This document shows positions 45,992 through 54,017 of a stretch of 64,000 bases of DNA, piece after piece. The notes below the pieces were generated by a model. That model ran no database searches. It was not told the origin of the DNA and worked only from the letters and a program-made list of their open reading frames with translations. Positions within the stretch are counted from its first letter, which is position 1. Each line of letters starts with the position of its first letter. The position numbers and the translations under genes were made by a program. Origin of the DNA: DSXH01 sp020724325 (GTDB taxonomy: Bacteria; Bacteroidota; Ignavibacteria; Ignavibacteriales; Melioribacteraceae); NCBI GenBank assembly GCA_040756515.1, contig JBFLYW010000003.1, positions 133,597 to 197,596 of the forward strand, written 5' to 3'.

Positions 45992-46639
45992 TTATTTCTG
46001 ATTTAATTTTTTCCAGTCGCTTAAGAACTTTTCCAGCCCAATATCTGTAAGCGGGTGTTTAAACAATTTTTCAATAACATCAAAAGGCATTGTAGCAACA
46101 TCTGCACCTATCATTGCGGCATCAACCAGATGAAGCGGGTGACGTATACTAGCGACAAGTACCTGTGTTTTGTAATTATAATTTTTATATATCTGAACAA
46201 TCTGTTTTATAAGTTCCATTCCATTATGACTAATATCATCTATACGTCCAACAAAAGGGCTAATATAAGTAGCGCCGGCTTTAGCAGCTAAAAGGGCTTG
46301 CGGGGCAGAAAAGCAGAGGGTAACATTAGTTTTTATATCTTCTTCAAATAAATCTTTAACAGCTCTTATTCCATCCTTAATAAGAGGAATTTTAACAACA
46401 ATATTTTTGTGAATTTTTGCCAGATCAATTGCCTCTTTCATTATTCCATTGTAATCCGTAGCAACAACTTCTGCGCTTACAGGTCCATCTACAATTTTAA
46501 GGATTTCTTCAAGTAATTTTCTAAAGTCCATGCCCTCTTTTGCAACCAAAGAAGGATTGGTTGTAACACCATCCAGCAAACCATAGGAAGCGGCTTCTTT
46601 TATCTGCGCTATATTTGCAGTATCAATAAAAAATTTCAT
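45992..46639 (-). CDS. tal: Transaldolase-like fructose-6-phosphate aldolase family
   Basis: Small (215-residue) TalC/FSA-type class I aldolase. K83 in VVKIPLIKDG forms the Schiff base; FIDTANIAQIKEA and VTTNPSLVAKEG open the barrel. Could act as transaldolase or F6P aldolase; the class is often annotated as transaldolase. First gene of the long unit to holA, with a terminator upstream and AAGGA before the ATG. Confidence 0.9.
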   Translation of the reverse strand: MKFFIDTANIAQIKEAASYGLLDGVTTNPSLVAKEGMDFRKLLEEILKIVDGPVSAEVVATDYNGIMKEAIDLAKIHKNIVVKIPLIKDGIRAVKDLFEEDIKTNVTLCFSAPQALLAAKAGATYISPFVGRIDDISHNGMELIKQIVQIYKNYNYKTQVLVASIRHPLHLVDAAMIGADVATMPFDVIEKLFKHPLTDIGLEKFLSDWKKLNQK

Positions 46640-46683
46640 GCGGCGTTTCCTTAAATGTTTTTATTTTTCTAACGATTAAAATT

Positions 46684-46715
46684 AAATAAAATTCTGATAT
46701 TTTTTTGTATCAGAA
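46684..46715 (-). terminator. Terminator after rng
   Basis: Perfect 8-bp stem TTCTGATA/TATCAGAA (46692-46715) with an 8-base loop; on the minus strand the stem is followed by TTTTATTT. Fits an intrinsic terminator of rng ahead of tal. Confidence 0.75.
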
Positions 46716-46724
46716 ATTATTTCC

Positions 46725-48332
46725 CTATGCAAATTCTTCCGTTAAGTCTTCATTTGTTTTTTTAGAAATAAATCTAAAGGTTTGGGGGTTAATTTTCTCG
46801 CTTTGTTCCAGACTAAGTTTAATAAAATATTTTAGTTGGATTTTTGTGAGGGTAGAAATAAACCCCTGTTTCAATTTTTCGCCAAGCGAGGGATGAACGC
46901 AAATAATTAATGAATAGTATTTACCTTCCATCTTATATCTTTTTAACCAAGCTTCTATTTCGTGTATAAGATTCGATTTTTTTGTAAGTAATCCGCTTCC
47001 TTGGCAGTAAGGACATACTTCGTTCATGGATTGAACAATGTTCTCTCTTACTCTTTCTCTTGTAATCTGCATCAAACCGAACTCAGTCATTGGAAGCATA
47101 GCAGTTTTTGCTCTATCCTTTTTGAATTCCTTTTTTAGTTCGTCATAAATTTTTTTGCGGTTCTTTTCGTCCTCAAGATCAATAAAATCGACTACAATTA
47201 ATCCGCCAATATCCCTTAACCTAAGCTGTCTTACAATTTCTCTTGATGCTTCAAGATCTGTCTTAAGCGAATTCAATTCCTGATCTTTCTTTGCAGCATA
47301 TCTTCCACTGTTAACATCAATTACCGTCATTGCTTCTGTATGATCAATTACAATGTGTCCGCCGCTTGGCAGTGTAACTTTTCTTCGCATTAAATTTTTA
47401 ATCTGCTCGTCAATCTTAAACGTCTCAAAAATCGGACGGTCTTCTTTATAGAATTCTATTCTTTCAACAAGAGCCGGCTGAATAAACTGAACGTAATTAC
47501 GGATTTCTTTATATAATTTTTTTGAATCGACAAATACTTTTGAAACATCTGGTGTAAACAAATCCCTTATTACGCTTATAGTTGTGCTTAAATCTTTATA
47601 TAAGAGTGAAGGCGGTTCAAGTTTTTTTGCATCTTCCTGAATATCTTCCCAGATTTTTACTAAATATTTGAGATCGGCAGATAAAGATTCTTCACTCTGT
47701 TCTTTTGCGGCGGTTCGTATAATCAAACCGCAGTCGGTCGGAATTATTCCGCGGGCAATTTTTCTTAATCTTCTCCGTTCCTTGAATTCAACAATTTTTT
47801 TTGAGACACCAATTTTATTATCCATAGGAAGCAACACACAGAAACGACCTGGAATAGAGACAGATGAAGTAACACGAACTCCTTTATCCTTAACCGGCTC
47901 TTTGAGAATTTGAATAAGAAGTTCCTGCCCTTTATGCAGTTTAGTAACCTGTCGTTCTTTAATTTCTGGTTTAGGAAGCTCTAAGGTCGGCTGATTTGAT
48001 TCTTCTGTAATTGGAATAGCCGCAGAATCATTAGTAGAAAAATTATGAGATTGTTCTTCATCTTCATCCTCGTCATCATCAAAAATACCTTGAAGTGCTT
48101 CGGTTCTTTCGCCAATATCGGAAAAATGCAGAAATGCATCGTGCTTAAGACCAATATCAATAAATGCAGCTCTAATGCCGGGTAAAACTCTGGCAACTCT
48201 TCCAAGATAAACATCGCCAACCATTCTCTGTTTTTCGGGATGATCGACGAAGAAATCTACCAGATTGCCGTCTTCTGTAATTGCAACTCTGTTTTGAGTT
48301 GTAGAAGAACTGATAATAATTTCTTTATTCAT
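46725..48332 (-). CDS. rng: Ribonuclease G/E-family endoribonuclease
   Basis: Cleaves single-stranded RNA, including rRNA precursors. An N-terminal S1 fold (RVARVLPGIRAAFIDIG, about 45-61) is interrupted by an acidic insertion (about 79-131). The catalytic aspartates lie in TVIDVNSG and GGLIVVDFIDLED. Zn-link motif CPYCQGSG is near 452. 535 residues, shorter than RNase E, no degradosome tail. Precedes a terminator; dusB lies 29 bases upstream. Confidence 0.92.
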   Translation of the reverse strand: MNKEIIISSSTTQNRVAITEDGNLVDFFVDHPEKQRMVGDVYLGRVARVLPGIRAAFIDIGLKHDAFLHFSDIGERTEALQGIFDDDEDEDEEQSHNFSTNDSAAIPITEESNQPTLELPKPEIKERQVTKLHKGQELLIQILKEPVKDKGVRVTSSVSIPGRFCVLLPMDNKIGVSKKIVEFKERRRLRKIARGIIPTDCGLIIRTAAKEQSEESLSADLKYLVKIWEDIQEDAKKLEPPSLLYKDLSTTISVIRDLFTPDVSKVFVDSKKLYKEIRNYVQFIQPALVERIEFYKEDRPIFETFKIDEQIKNLMRRKVTLPSGGHIVIDHTEAMTVIDVNSGRYAAKKDQELNSLKTDLEASREIVRQLRLRDIGGLIVVDFIDLEDEKNRKKIYDELKKEFKKDRAKTAMLPMTEFGLMQITRERVRENIVQSMNEVCPYCQGSGLLTKKSNLIHEIEAWLKRYKMEGKYYSLIICVHPSLGEKLKQGFISTLTKIQLKYFIKLSLEQSEKINPQTFRFISKKTNEDLTEEFA

Positions 48333-48361
48333 GAAAAACTCGTTTTTGTTTTATTCTGATC

Positions 48362-49429
48362 CTAACACATAGTTTCTTTATTTTCTTCGGTTAGCCAGAA
48401 TAAAACCCTCTTCTTAAATTTTATATTTATTTCGTTTAATTGGGTAACCTCAAGATTACCGTTTAAAATATTATGGGTATGTTCTTCTATTAAAGAACGA
48501 ATTGAAAGTAAATTATTTAGTGAAAATATTTTTTCTAAAAATTGATCGATGCCGGGGTAAAAACGGAAATACCAAAGTGAATGTTTTTTAGCTTTGTCAA
48601 TACTATTCGGTTCTCCGAACTCCCTTTCCATAAAAGAAATTTGTTTAAGGAGAGTATTGCGAATAACCTCCAAAGGGGGCTTTCCGGGGTCTAAACCGGT
48701 AGTAATCAAATTATTAAACCTGTTGAATATAAAAGGATTACCAAGTGCTCCGCGTGCAACCATTGCAGAATCGCACCCGGTTAACTCTATCATTTCCTTT
48801 GCATCTTGCGGTGTAAAGATAGAACCGTTGCCAACAATTGGAATATTTACAGTCTCTTTAACTTTCTTAAGCCAATTCCATTCGGAATCATCTTCGTATT
48901 TATCTGCACGTGTGCGTGCATGAACAAATAAAACAGAAGCGCCGTTATACTCTGCAGCTCTGGCTGTTTCTAAAATATTAATATTACTTCTATCTTTTCC
49001 CAGTCTAAGTTTCACAGAGATAGGAACAGTGCCGGAAGAGTTAACCATTTTTCTTATTAGATTACCCATTAATAGGGGATTATCGAGAAGTGCCGAGCCC
49101 ATATTATTACTAACAACTTTATCCACCGAGCAGCCGCAATTAAGGTCAATTAAATCCGGTTTTAGTTTAACAATTTCTTTAACGGCATCGCTAAGAATTT
49201 CGGGCTCGTTACCAAGTATTTGAACACCAATTGGTTTTTCATCGCGGCTAAATGATAGTAAGCGCAAAGTTTCGAAGTTATTGTTTATTACTCCATGAGC
49301 GCTTACCATTTGAGTGAAAGTTATACCGGCGCCAAACTCTTTTGCTATCTTTCTGAATGAGGAATCGGTAACCTCCGCCATAGGAGCCAAAAAGAGTTTA
49401 TTTTCTATATCAAGGTTTCCTATCTTCAT
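48362..49429 (-). CDS. dusB: tRNA-dihydrouridine synthase (DusB-type)
   Basis: FMN-dependent reduction of uridine in tRNA. LAPMAEVTDSSFR (13-25), IDLNCGCSV (catalytic Cys around 100), KLRLG and GNGSIFTPQDA match the Dus family. The usual DLNMGCP is here DLNCGCS. 355 residues. The start is the ATG at 49429; a GTG one codon earlier is the alternative. Confidence 0.92.
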   Translation of the reverse strand: MKIGNLDIENKLFLAPMAEVTDSSFRKIAKEFGAGITFTQMVSAHGVINNNFETLRLLSFSRDEKPIGVQILGNEPEILSDAVKEIVKLKPDLIDLNCGCSVDKVVSNNMGSALLDNPLLMGNLIRKMVNSSGTVPISVKLRLGKDRSNINILETARAAEYNGASVLFVHARTRADKYEDDSEWNWLKKVKETVNIPIVGNGSIFTPQDAKEMIELTGCDSAMVARGALGNPFIFNRFNNLITTGLDPGKPPLEVIRNTLLKQISFMEREFGEPNSIDKAKKHSLWYFRFYPGIDQFLEKIFSLNNLLSIRSLIEEHTHNILNGNLEVTQLNEINIKFKKRVLFWLTEENKETMC

Positions 49430-49484
49430 CACATTCTCAACGTAACAAAATTTTTTCTTACAAACCTGTTGAATCGATTAATTG

Positions 49485-49519
49485 AAAAAATAATCTGTTC
49501 GGGATAATTAGCAACAGAT
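49485..49519 (-). terminator. Terminator after pnp
   Basis: 7-bp stem ATCTGTT/AACAGAT (49519-49513 with 49499-49493) on the minus strand, followed by TATTTTTT. Lies 27 bases after the pnp stop and ends the translation operon. Confidence 0.65.
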
Positions 49520-49545
49520 ATTTTTGCGGTTAACCAAAATTCATC

Positions 49546-51660
49546 TTAGGAATTATCATTTTCATGATTTTTCGGTTCTTCTTCTTTTTCTTTAAGCAGA
49601 GCTTTTCTTGATAAAGAAAACTTTCCGCCGTCAATACTTAACAATTTTACTCTAATAATATCTCCTTCTTTCAGAACATCGGTAACTTTATTAACGCGCT
49701 TATTATCAATCTGGGAGATATGAAGCAATCCTTGAGTTCCCGGTAAAATTTCTACGAAAGCACCAAAGTCGGTTATCTTCATTACTTTTCCATTATAATT
49801 TTTACCGATTTCAGGTTCTGCAGTAAGCCATTTAATATACTCTTTTGCTTCTTTGGCTTTCTGACGATCCTGTCCGGCAATGCTAACTGTTCCGTCTTCT
49901 TCTATATTTATTTCAACACTAAAGTCTTTCTGAATTTTTTGAATTACTTTTCCACCCGGTCCAATTACTGCGCCAATCTTATCTGTGTTAATCTTGGTAG
50001 ATAGAAGTGTTGGTGCAAATTTGGAGATAGATGGTTTTGAAGCCGGTATAGCTTCGTTCATTATTTTGAGAATATGCAGCCGACCTATTTTAGCTTGTGC
50101 TAGTGCTTTCTCCATAATTTCGAACGAGATTCCTTGAATCTTGATATCCATCTGAAACCCGGTAATTCCATTTTCAGATCCGGCAACTTTAAAATCCATA
50201 TCGCCCAAATGATCTTCATTTCCTAAAATATCAGAAAGGATTGCGTACCGTTCGCCTTCCTTAACAAGACCCATAGCAATTCCGGCAACAGCGCATTTAA
50301 CCGGAACGCCGCCTTCCATTAGAGCTAATGAACCGGCGCAAACCGTTGCCATAGATGATGAACCGTTCGATTCGAGAATATCTGAGTTAAGGCGAATCAT
50401 GTAAGGAAATACTTCTTCCGATGGAAGAATATTTTTTAACGATCTTTCTGCAAGGTTGCCATGCCCTACTTCTCTTCTTCCAACCCCGCTATATTTCCCT
50501 GTTTCTCCTACACTAAATGGAGGAAAGTTATAATGAAGTATATAACGTTTTCTAAATTCAGTTTGAAGTCCGTCTATAATCTGTTCATCCTGTTTAGTTC
50601 CAAGAGTCAGAGTTGTTATACTCTGTGTTTCACCGCGTGTAAAAAGAGCCGTTGCATGAGGACGGGGAAGTATTCCTAGTTCAATTGAGATAGGGCGGAT
50701 CTGATCAGTTCTTCTGCCGTCTAGGCGTAATCCATCTTCAAGAATTCTGGAACGCATCAATTCCTTTTCCATATCATGCAGAATTGCTTTAATAACTTTT
50801 TCCTGTTCAGGATATTTCTCTGCAAGAGCAGTTAATACTTCCTGCTCAAGTTCTTTATTCTTTGCAGATCTTTCTTCTTTAGCAAGAACCTCGGCAACAA
50901 TATCTTTGAATTTATTGTAAGCAATTTCCTTTACATCATTCAAAAGATTTTGATCAATTACTTTCTCAGGGACAGTAATTTTAGGTTTGCCGTAAAGCTG
51001 GCGCAGCTCATTCTGAGCTATAACAAGTTTTTTAATTTCCTGATGGGCAAACTTAAGAGCATCGAGCATTACTTCTTCGCTAACTTCTTTAGCTTCGCCT
51101 TCAACCATCATAATAGAGCTGTAAGTACCGGCAACAACCAATTCCATATCGCTTTCATCAATTTGAGTTAATGTTGGATTAACAATGAATTCACCATTAA
51201 TTCTGCCAACACGTACTTCGCCAATTGGTTCCAGAAACGGAATATCAGAAACCACAAGCGCAGCAGATGCTCCAACAGCAGCAAGAACGTCTGCATCGTT
51301 TTCATTATCGAATGAATATACGAATGCGGCAACCTGAGTATCGTTGTAATAATTATTTGGGAAGAGGGGTCTAATCGGTCTATCAATTAATCTTGCGCTT
51401 AGAACTTCCTTGTCGCTCGGTTTGCCTTCTCTTTTTAGGAAACCGCCTGGGATTTTTCCGGCTGCGAAAGCTTTTTCCCTGTATTCTACGTTTAGAGGGA
51501 AGAAATCAATATCTTCTCTTAGTTCGCCTGTAACCGCAGTTACAAGAACAACGGTATCCCCGTACTGAACGGTAACCGCACCGTTGGACTGTTTAGCAAG
51601 TTTACCTGTTTCAATTTTTAAAATCTTACCGCCTATTTCAACTTCTTTAGAATATACCAT
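49546..51660 (-). CDS. pnp: Polyribonucleotide nucleotidyltransferase
   Basis: 3'-5' phosphorolytic exoribonuclease. Two RNase PH folds (about 1-210 and 310-540; FFPLNVEYREK, FTRGETQSITTLTLG), the KH domain with IGAVIGPGGKVI, and a C-terminal S1 domain (about 620-690). 704 residues, normal. Twelve bases after rpsO, the usual partner. Confidence 0.97.
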   Translation of the reverse strand: MVYSKEVEIGGKILKIETGKLAKQSNGAVTVQYGDTVVLVTAVTGELREDIDFFPLNVEYREKAFAAGKIPGGFLKREGKPSDKEVLSARLIDRPIRPLFPNNYYNDTQVAAFVYSFDNENDADVLAAVGASAALVVSDIPFLEPIGEVRVGRINGEFIVNPTLTQIDESDMELVVAGTYSSIMMVEGEAKEVSEEVMLDALKFAHQEIKKLVIAQNELRQLYGKPKITVPEKVIDQNLLNDVKEIAYNKFKDIVAEVLAKEERSAKNKELEQEVLTALAEKYPEQEKVIKAILHDMEKELMRSRILEDGLRLDGRRTDQIRPISIELGILPRPHATALFTRGETQSITTLTLGTKQDEQIIDGLQTEFRKRYILHYNFPPFSVGETGKYSGVGRREVGHGNLAERSLKNILPSEEVFPYMIRLNSDILESNGSSSMATVCAGSLALMEGGVPVKCAVAGIAMGLVKEGERYAILSDILGNEDHLGDMDFKVAGSENGITGFQMDIKIQGISFEIMEKALAQAKIGRLHILKIMNEAIPASKPSISKFAPTLLSTKINTDKIGAVIGPGGKVIQKIQKDFSVEINIEEDGTVSIAGQDRQKAKEAKEYIKWLTAEPEIGKNYNGKVMKITDFGAFVEILPGTQGLLHISQIDNKRVNKVTDVLKEGDIIRVKLLSIDGGKFSLSRKALLKEKEEEPKNHENDNS

Positions 51661-51672
51661 TTACATTCCTCG

Positions 51673-51942
51673 TTACTTTCTTATGTTCAATTCTTTAATT
51701 ATGCTTCGATATCTTTCAATATCTTTTCCTGCTAAATAATCTAGCAGTCTTCTTCTTTTACCAACCATTTGCATAAGACCTCTTCTAGAAGCATTGTCTT
51801 TATTATGACCTTCGAAATGTGCGGTAAGGTTATTTATACGTTCGGTTAAAAGAGCTATTTGAACCTCGGCGGTTCCGCTGTCCTTTTCATTCTTACCGAA
51901 TTTTTTCATTAATTCAAGTTTCTTTTCTTTTGATAACGACAT
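51673..51942 (-). CDS. rpsO: 30S ribosomal protein S15
   Basis: Primary 16S rRNA-binding protein, 89 residues, with GTAEVQIALLTERI, LTAHFEGHNKDNASRRGL and RRRLLDYL as diagnostic blocks. AGGAGT lies seven bases before the ATG. The 63-base leader contains a short 5-bp inverted repeat (ATCCC/GGGAT) that could be part of S15 autoregulation, as in other bacteria. Confidence 0.97.
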   Translation of the reverse strand: MSLSKEKKLELMKKFGKNEKDSGTAEVQIALLTERINNLTAHFEGHNKDNASRRGLMQMVGKRRRLLDYLAGKDIERYRSIIKELNIRK

Positions 51943-52005
51943 TGTGTTACTCCTTTTTTGATTTGTTCAATGTAATCCCAGAAAAAATTAAGGTACCGGG
52001 ATCAA

Positions 52006-52944
52006 TTAGCTAACTAAAACATTTATTAACTCCAGCGCTTTCTTTTTATCTTCTTCTATCTGATTAATAAGATCGTATTTGGATTCAAACTTTTTTTCGT
52101 CGCGCAATCTTTTAATGAAATCTACGCTTAATTCTTTTCCATAAATATCCTTGTTGAAATTGAGAATGTGTACTTCAATAACAAGTTCGGTTCTATCCTC
52201 AAAAGTTGGTCGATAACCAATATTCATAATGCCGTAATAAGATTCCTTTTCGCAAGAACAGGCAACAATATAAACACCTTTTTTAGGAATTGCTTTATTA
52301 ATATCGTGCAGTTTCATATTAGCAGTAGGAAACCCCAACACTCTGCCGCGCCGTGCTCCTTGAACAACCCGTCCAGTAAAAGTGTAGTTTCTGCCTAAAA
52401 GCAAATTTGCTTTTTCTACATTCCCCTCGTAAAGCGCATTACGAATTTTTGTACTGCTGATAATTTCGCCATCGTTAGTTTCTGGAGGTACTGCAGTAAC
52501 ATCAAAGTTATAAACTCTACCAAGCTCGCGCAGCTTATCCTCATCGCCCAGTCTATCTTTGCCAAATTTGTGATCGTGACCTACTACCATATGCACAGTT
52601 CCGAATTTATCCACCAGATAATTTTTTATAAATTGATCGGAAGTAAGCTGCGAAAATTCTTTTGTAAAATTCAGAACAATTAGTTCATCAATTTCTATCT
52701 TCTCAAGAATTCTTTTCTTTTCGTCAAAAGTAGTTAACAGTTTAAGATCATAATTCTGCGATACTACACTTCTTGGATGCGGATTGAATGTAATTACAAT
52801 ACTCTTGCCATTAATTTTCTTTGCAATATTTTTCATTGTTCCCATAATTTGCAGATGCCCGCGGTGCAATCCGTCGAATGTTCCTACCGTAACAACTGCA
52901 TTAGACTGCTTTGAATATTTATCCTGTTCGGTATAAAGCTTCAT
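52006..52944 (-). CDS. ribF: Bifunctional riboflavin kinase/FAD synthetase
   Basis: Makes FMN and FAD. N-terminal nucleotidyltransferase domain with TVGTFDGLHRGHLQIM (20-35) and C-terminal riboflavin kinase domain with GRVVQGARRGRVLGFPTANM (about 198-217). 312 residues. In this operon between truB and rpsO, its usual place. Confidence 0.96.
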   Translation of the reverse strand: MKLYTEQDKYSKQSNAVVTVGTFDGLHRGHLQIMGTMKNIAKKINGKSIVITFNPHPRSVVSQNYDLKLLTTFDEKKRILEKIEIDELIVLNFTKEFSQLTSDQFIKNYLVDKFGTVHMVVGHDHKFGKDRLGDEDKLRELGRVYNFDVTAVPPETNDGEIISSTKIRNALYEGNVEKANLLLGRNYTFTGRVVQGARRGRVLGFPTANMKLHDINKAIPKKGVYIVACSCEKESYYGIMNIGYRPTFEDRTELVIEVHILNFNKDIYGKELSVDFIKRLRDEKKFESKYDLINQIEEDKKKALELINVLVS

Positions 52945-52960
52945 ATCAAATTTTTTTCAA

Positions 52961-53668
52961 TTAAGTTACGCTTAACAGCCTAAATTTCTCAATAAATTCG
53001 TTTATCGAAATAGAATTATCGACATCGAAGAGACCTATTTTAGTTCTTCGTAACCTGCTAAGATAAGCGCCGCATCCCAATTTCTTTCCGTAATCATTAG
53101 CAATTACTCTGATATATGTACCGGTTGAGCACGTTATTTCGAACCAAATATCGGGTAAATCGATATTCAAAATTTCAAAGCGGGAAATAAAAATTTCCCT
53201 CGGTTCTTTTTCAATCTCAATTCCCTTCCGGGCAAATGCGTAAAGCGATTTCCCTTTGTGTTTTACTGCCGAATAAACCGGCGGAATTTGAAAACCCTTG
53301 CCTAAAAATGTTTTTGCTGTTTCAATTATCTTAGAAGCTGTAACATTTGTAAAATCGCTTTGCGATTCAAATTCAGTTTCAATATCAAATGAAGCTGTTG
53401 TCTTGCCAATTGTAATAACACCAGTATAAGTTTTATCCAGTTCTCTAAAAGAAGATATTTGCTTGGTCATTTTTCCGGTACAGACAATCAGCAGTCCGGT
53501 AGCCATAGGATCGAGCGTGCCGGAATGCCCAACCTTTTTAATGTTAACAGCTTTTCTAACTTTATACACAATATCAAAGGACGATTTATATAACTGCTTA
53601 TCAATAAGAATTACTTCGCCAGCTTCAAAATCCGGAACATAATTATCAAGAGTTTCCCGTGTTATCAT
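52961..53668 (-). CDS. truB: tRNA pseudouridine 55 synthase
   Basis: Converts U55 in the tRNA T-loop. Catalytic D53 lies in GHSGTLDPMATGLL (47-60). YxGxIxxG-like TYTGVITIG follows. 235 residues, short, lacking part of the C-terminal PUA domain. The first 23 bases overlap the rbfA end. Confidence 0.94.
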   Translation of the reverse strand: MITRETLDNYVPDFEAGEVILIDKQLYKSSFDIVYKVRKAVNIKKVGHSGTLDPMATGLLIVCTGKMTKQISSFRELDKTYTGVITIGKTTASFDIETEFESQSDFTNVTASKIIETAKTFLGKGFQIPPVYSAVKHKGKSLYAFARKGIEIEKEPREIFISRFEILNIDLPDIWFEITCSTGTYIRVIANDYGKKLGCGAYLSRLRRTKIGLFDVDNSISINEFIEKFRLLSVT

Positions 53669-54017
53669 TTTCTTTTTTATCAGAGGAATGAATTTGTTTA
53701 AATAATTCTTCTATTTTTTCTACATAATCTATAGTATCGTCAATAAAAAAATGGAGTTCGGGTACATACCGCATTTTAATTTTTGAAGCCAGTTCGCTTC
53801 TTATAAGACTTTTGAGATTATTAACCTTCTCAAGAACTTCATCGCGTTTATCCTTATCATATACAGAAAGATAAGTTTTGGCATGCTGAAGATCTGCACT
53901 TACTTTTACGCTTGTAACTGTAACAAGACCTACTTCGGGAGCCTGAACCCTGTGAAGAAATATTAAGCTGAGTTCTTCTTTTAACAAACTGGCAACTTTA
54001 TCTAATCTGTAGGACAT
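53646..54017 (-). CDS. rbfA: 30S ribosome-binding factor A
   Basis: Maturation factor for 16S rRNA 5' end, 123 residues. Begins SYRLDKVASLLKEELSLIF, then VTVTSVKVSADLQHAKTYLSV and VPELHFFIDDTIDY, all KH-like RbfA hallmarks. One-base overlap with infB's stop; in turn overlapped by truB. Confidence 0.95.
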   Translation of the reverse strand: MSYRLDKVASLLKEELSLIFLHRVQAPEVGLVTVTSVKVSADLQHAKTYLSVYDKDKRDEVLEKVNNLKSLIRSELASKIKMRYVPELHFFIDDTIDYVEKIEELFKQIHSSDKKENDNTGNS

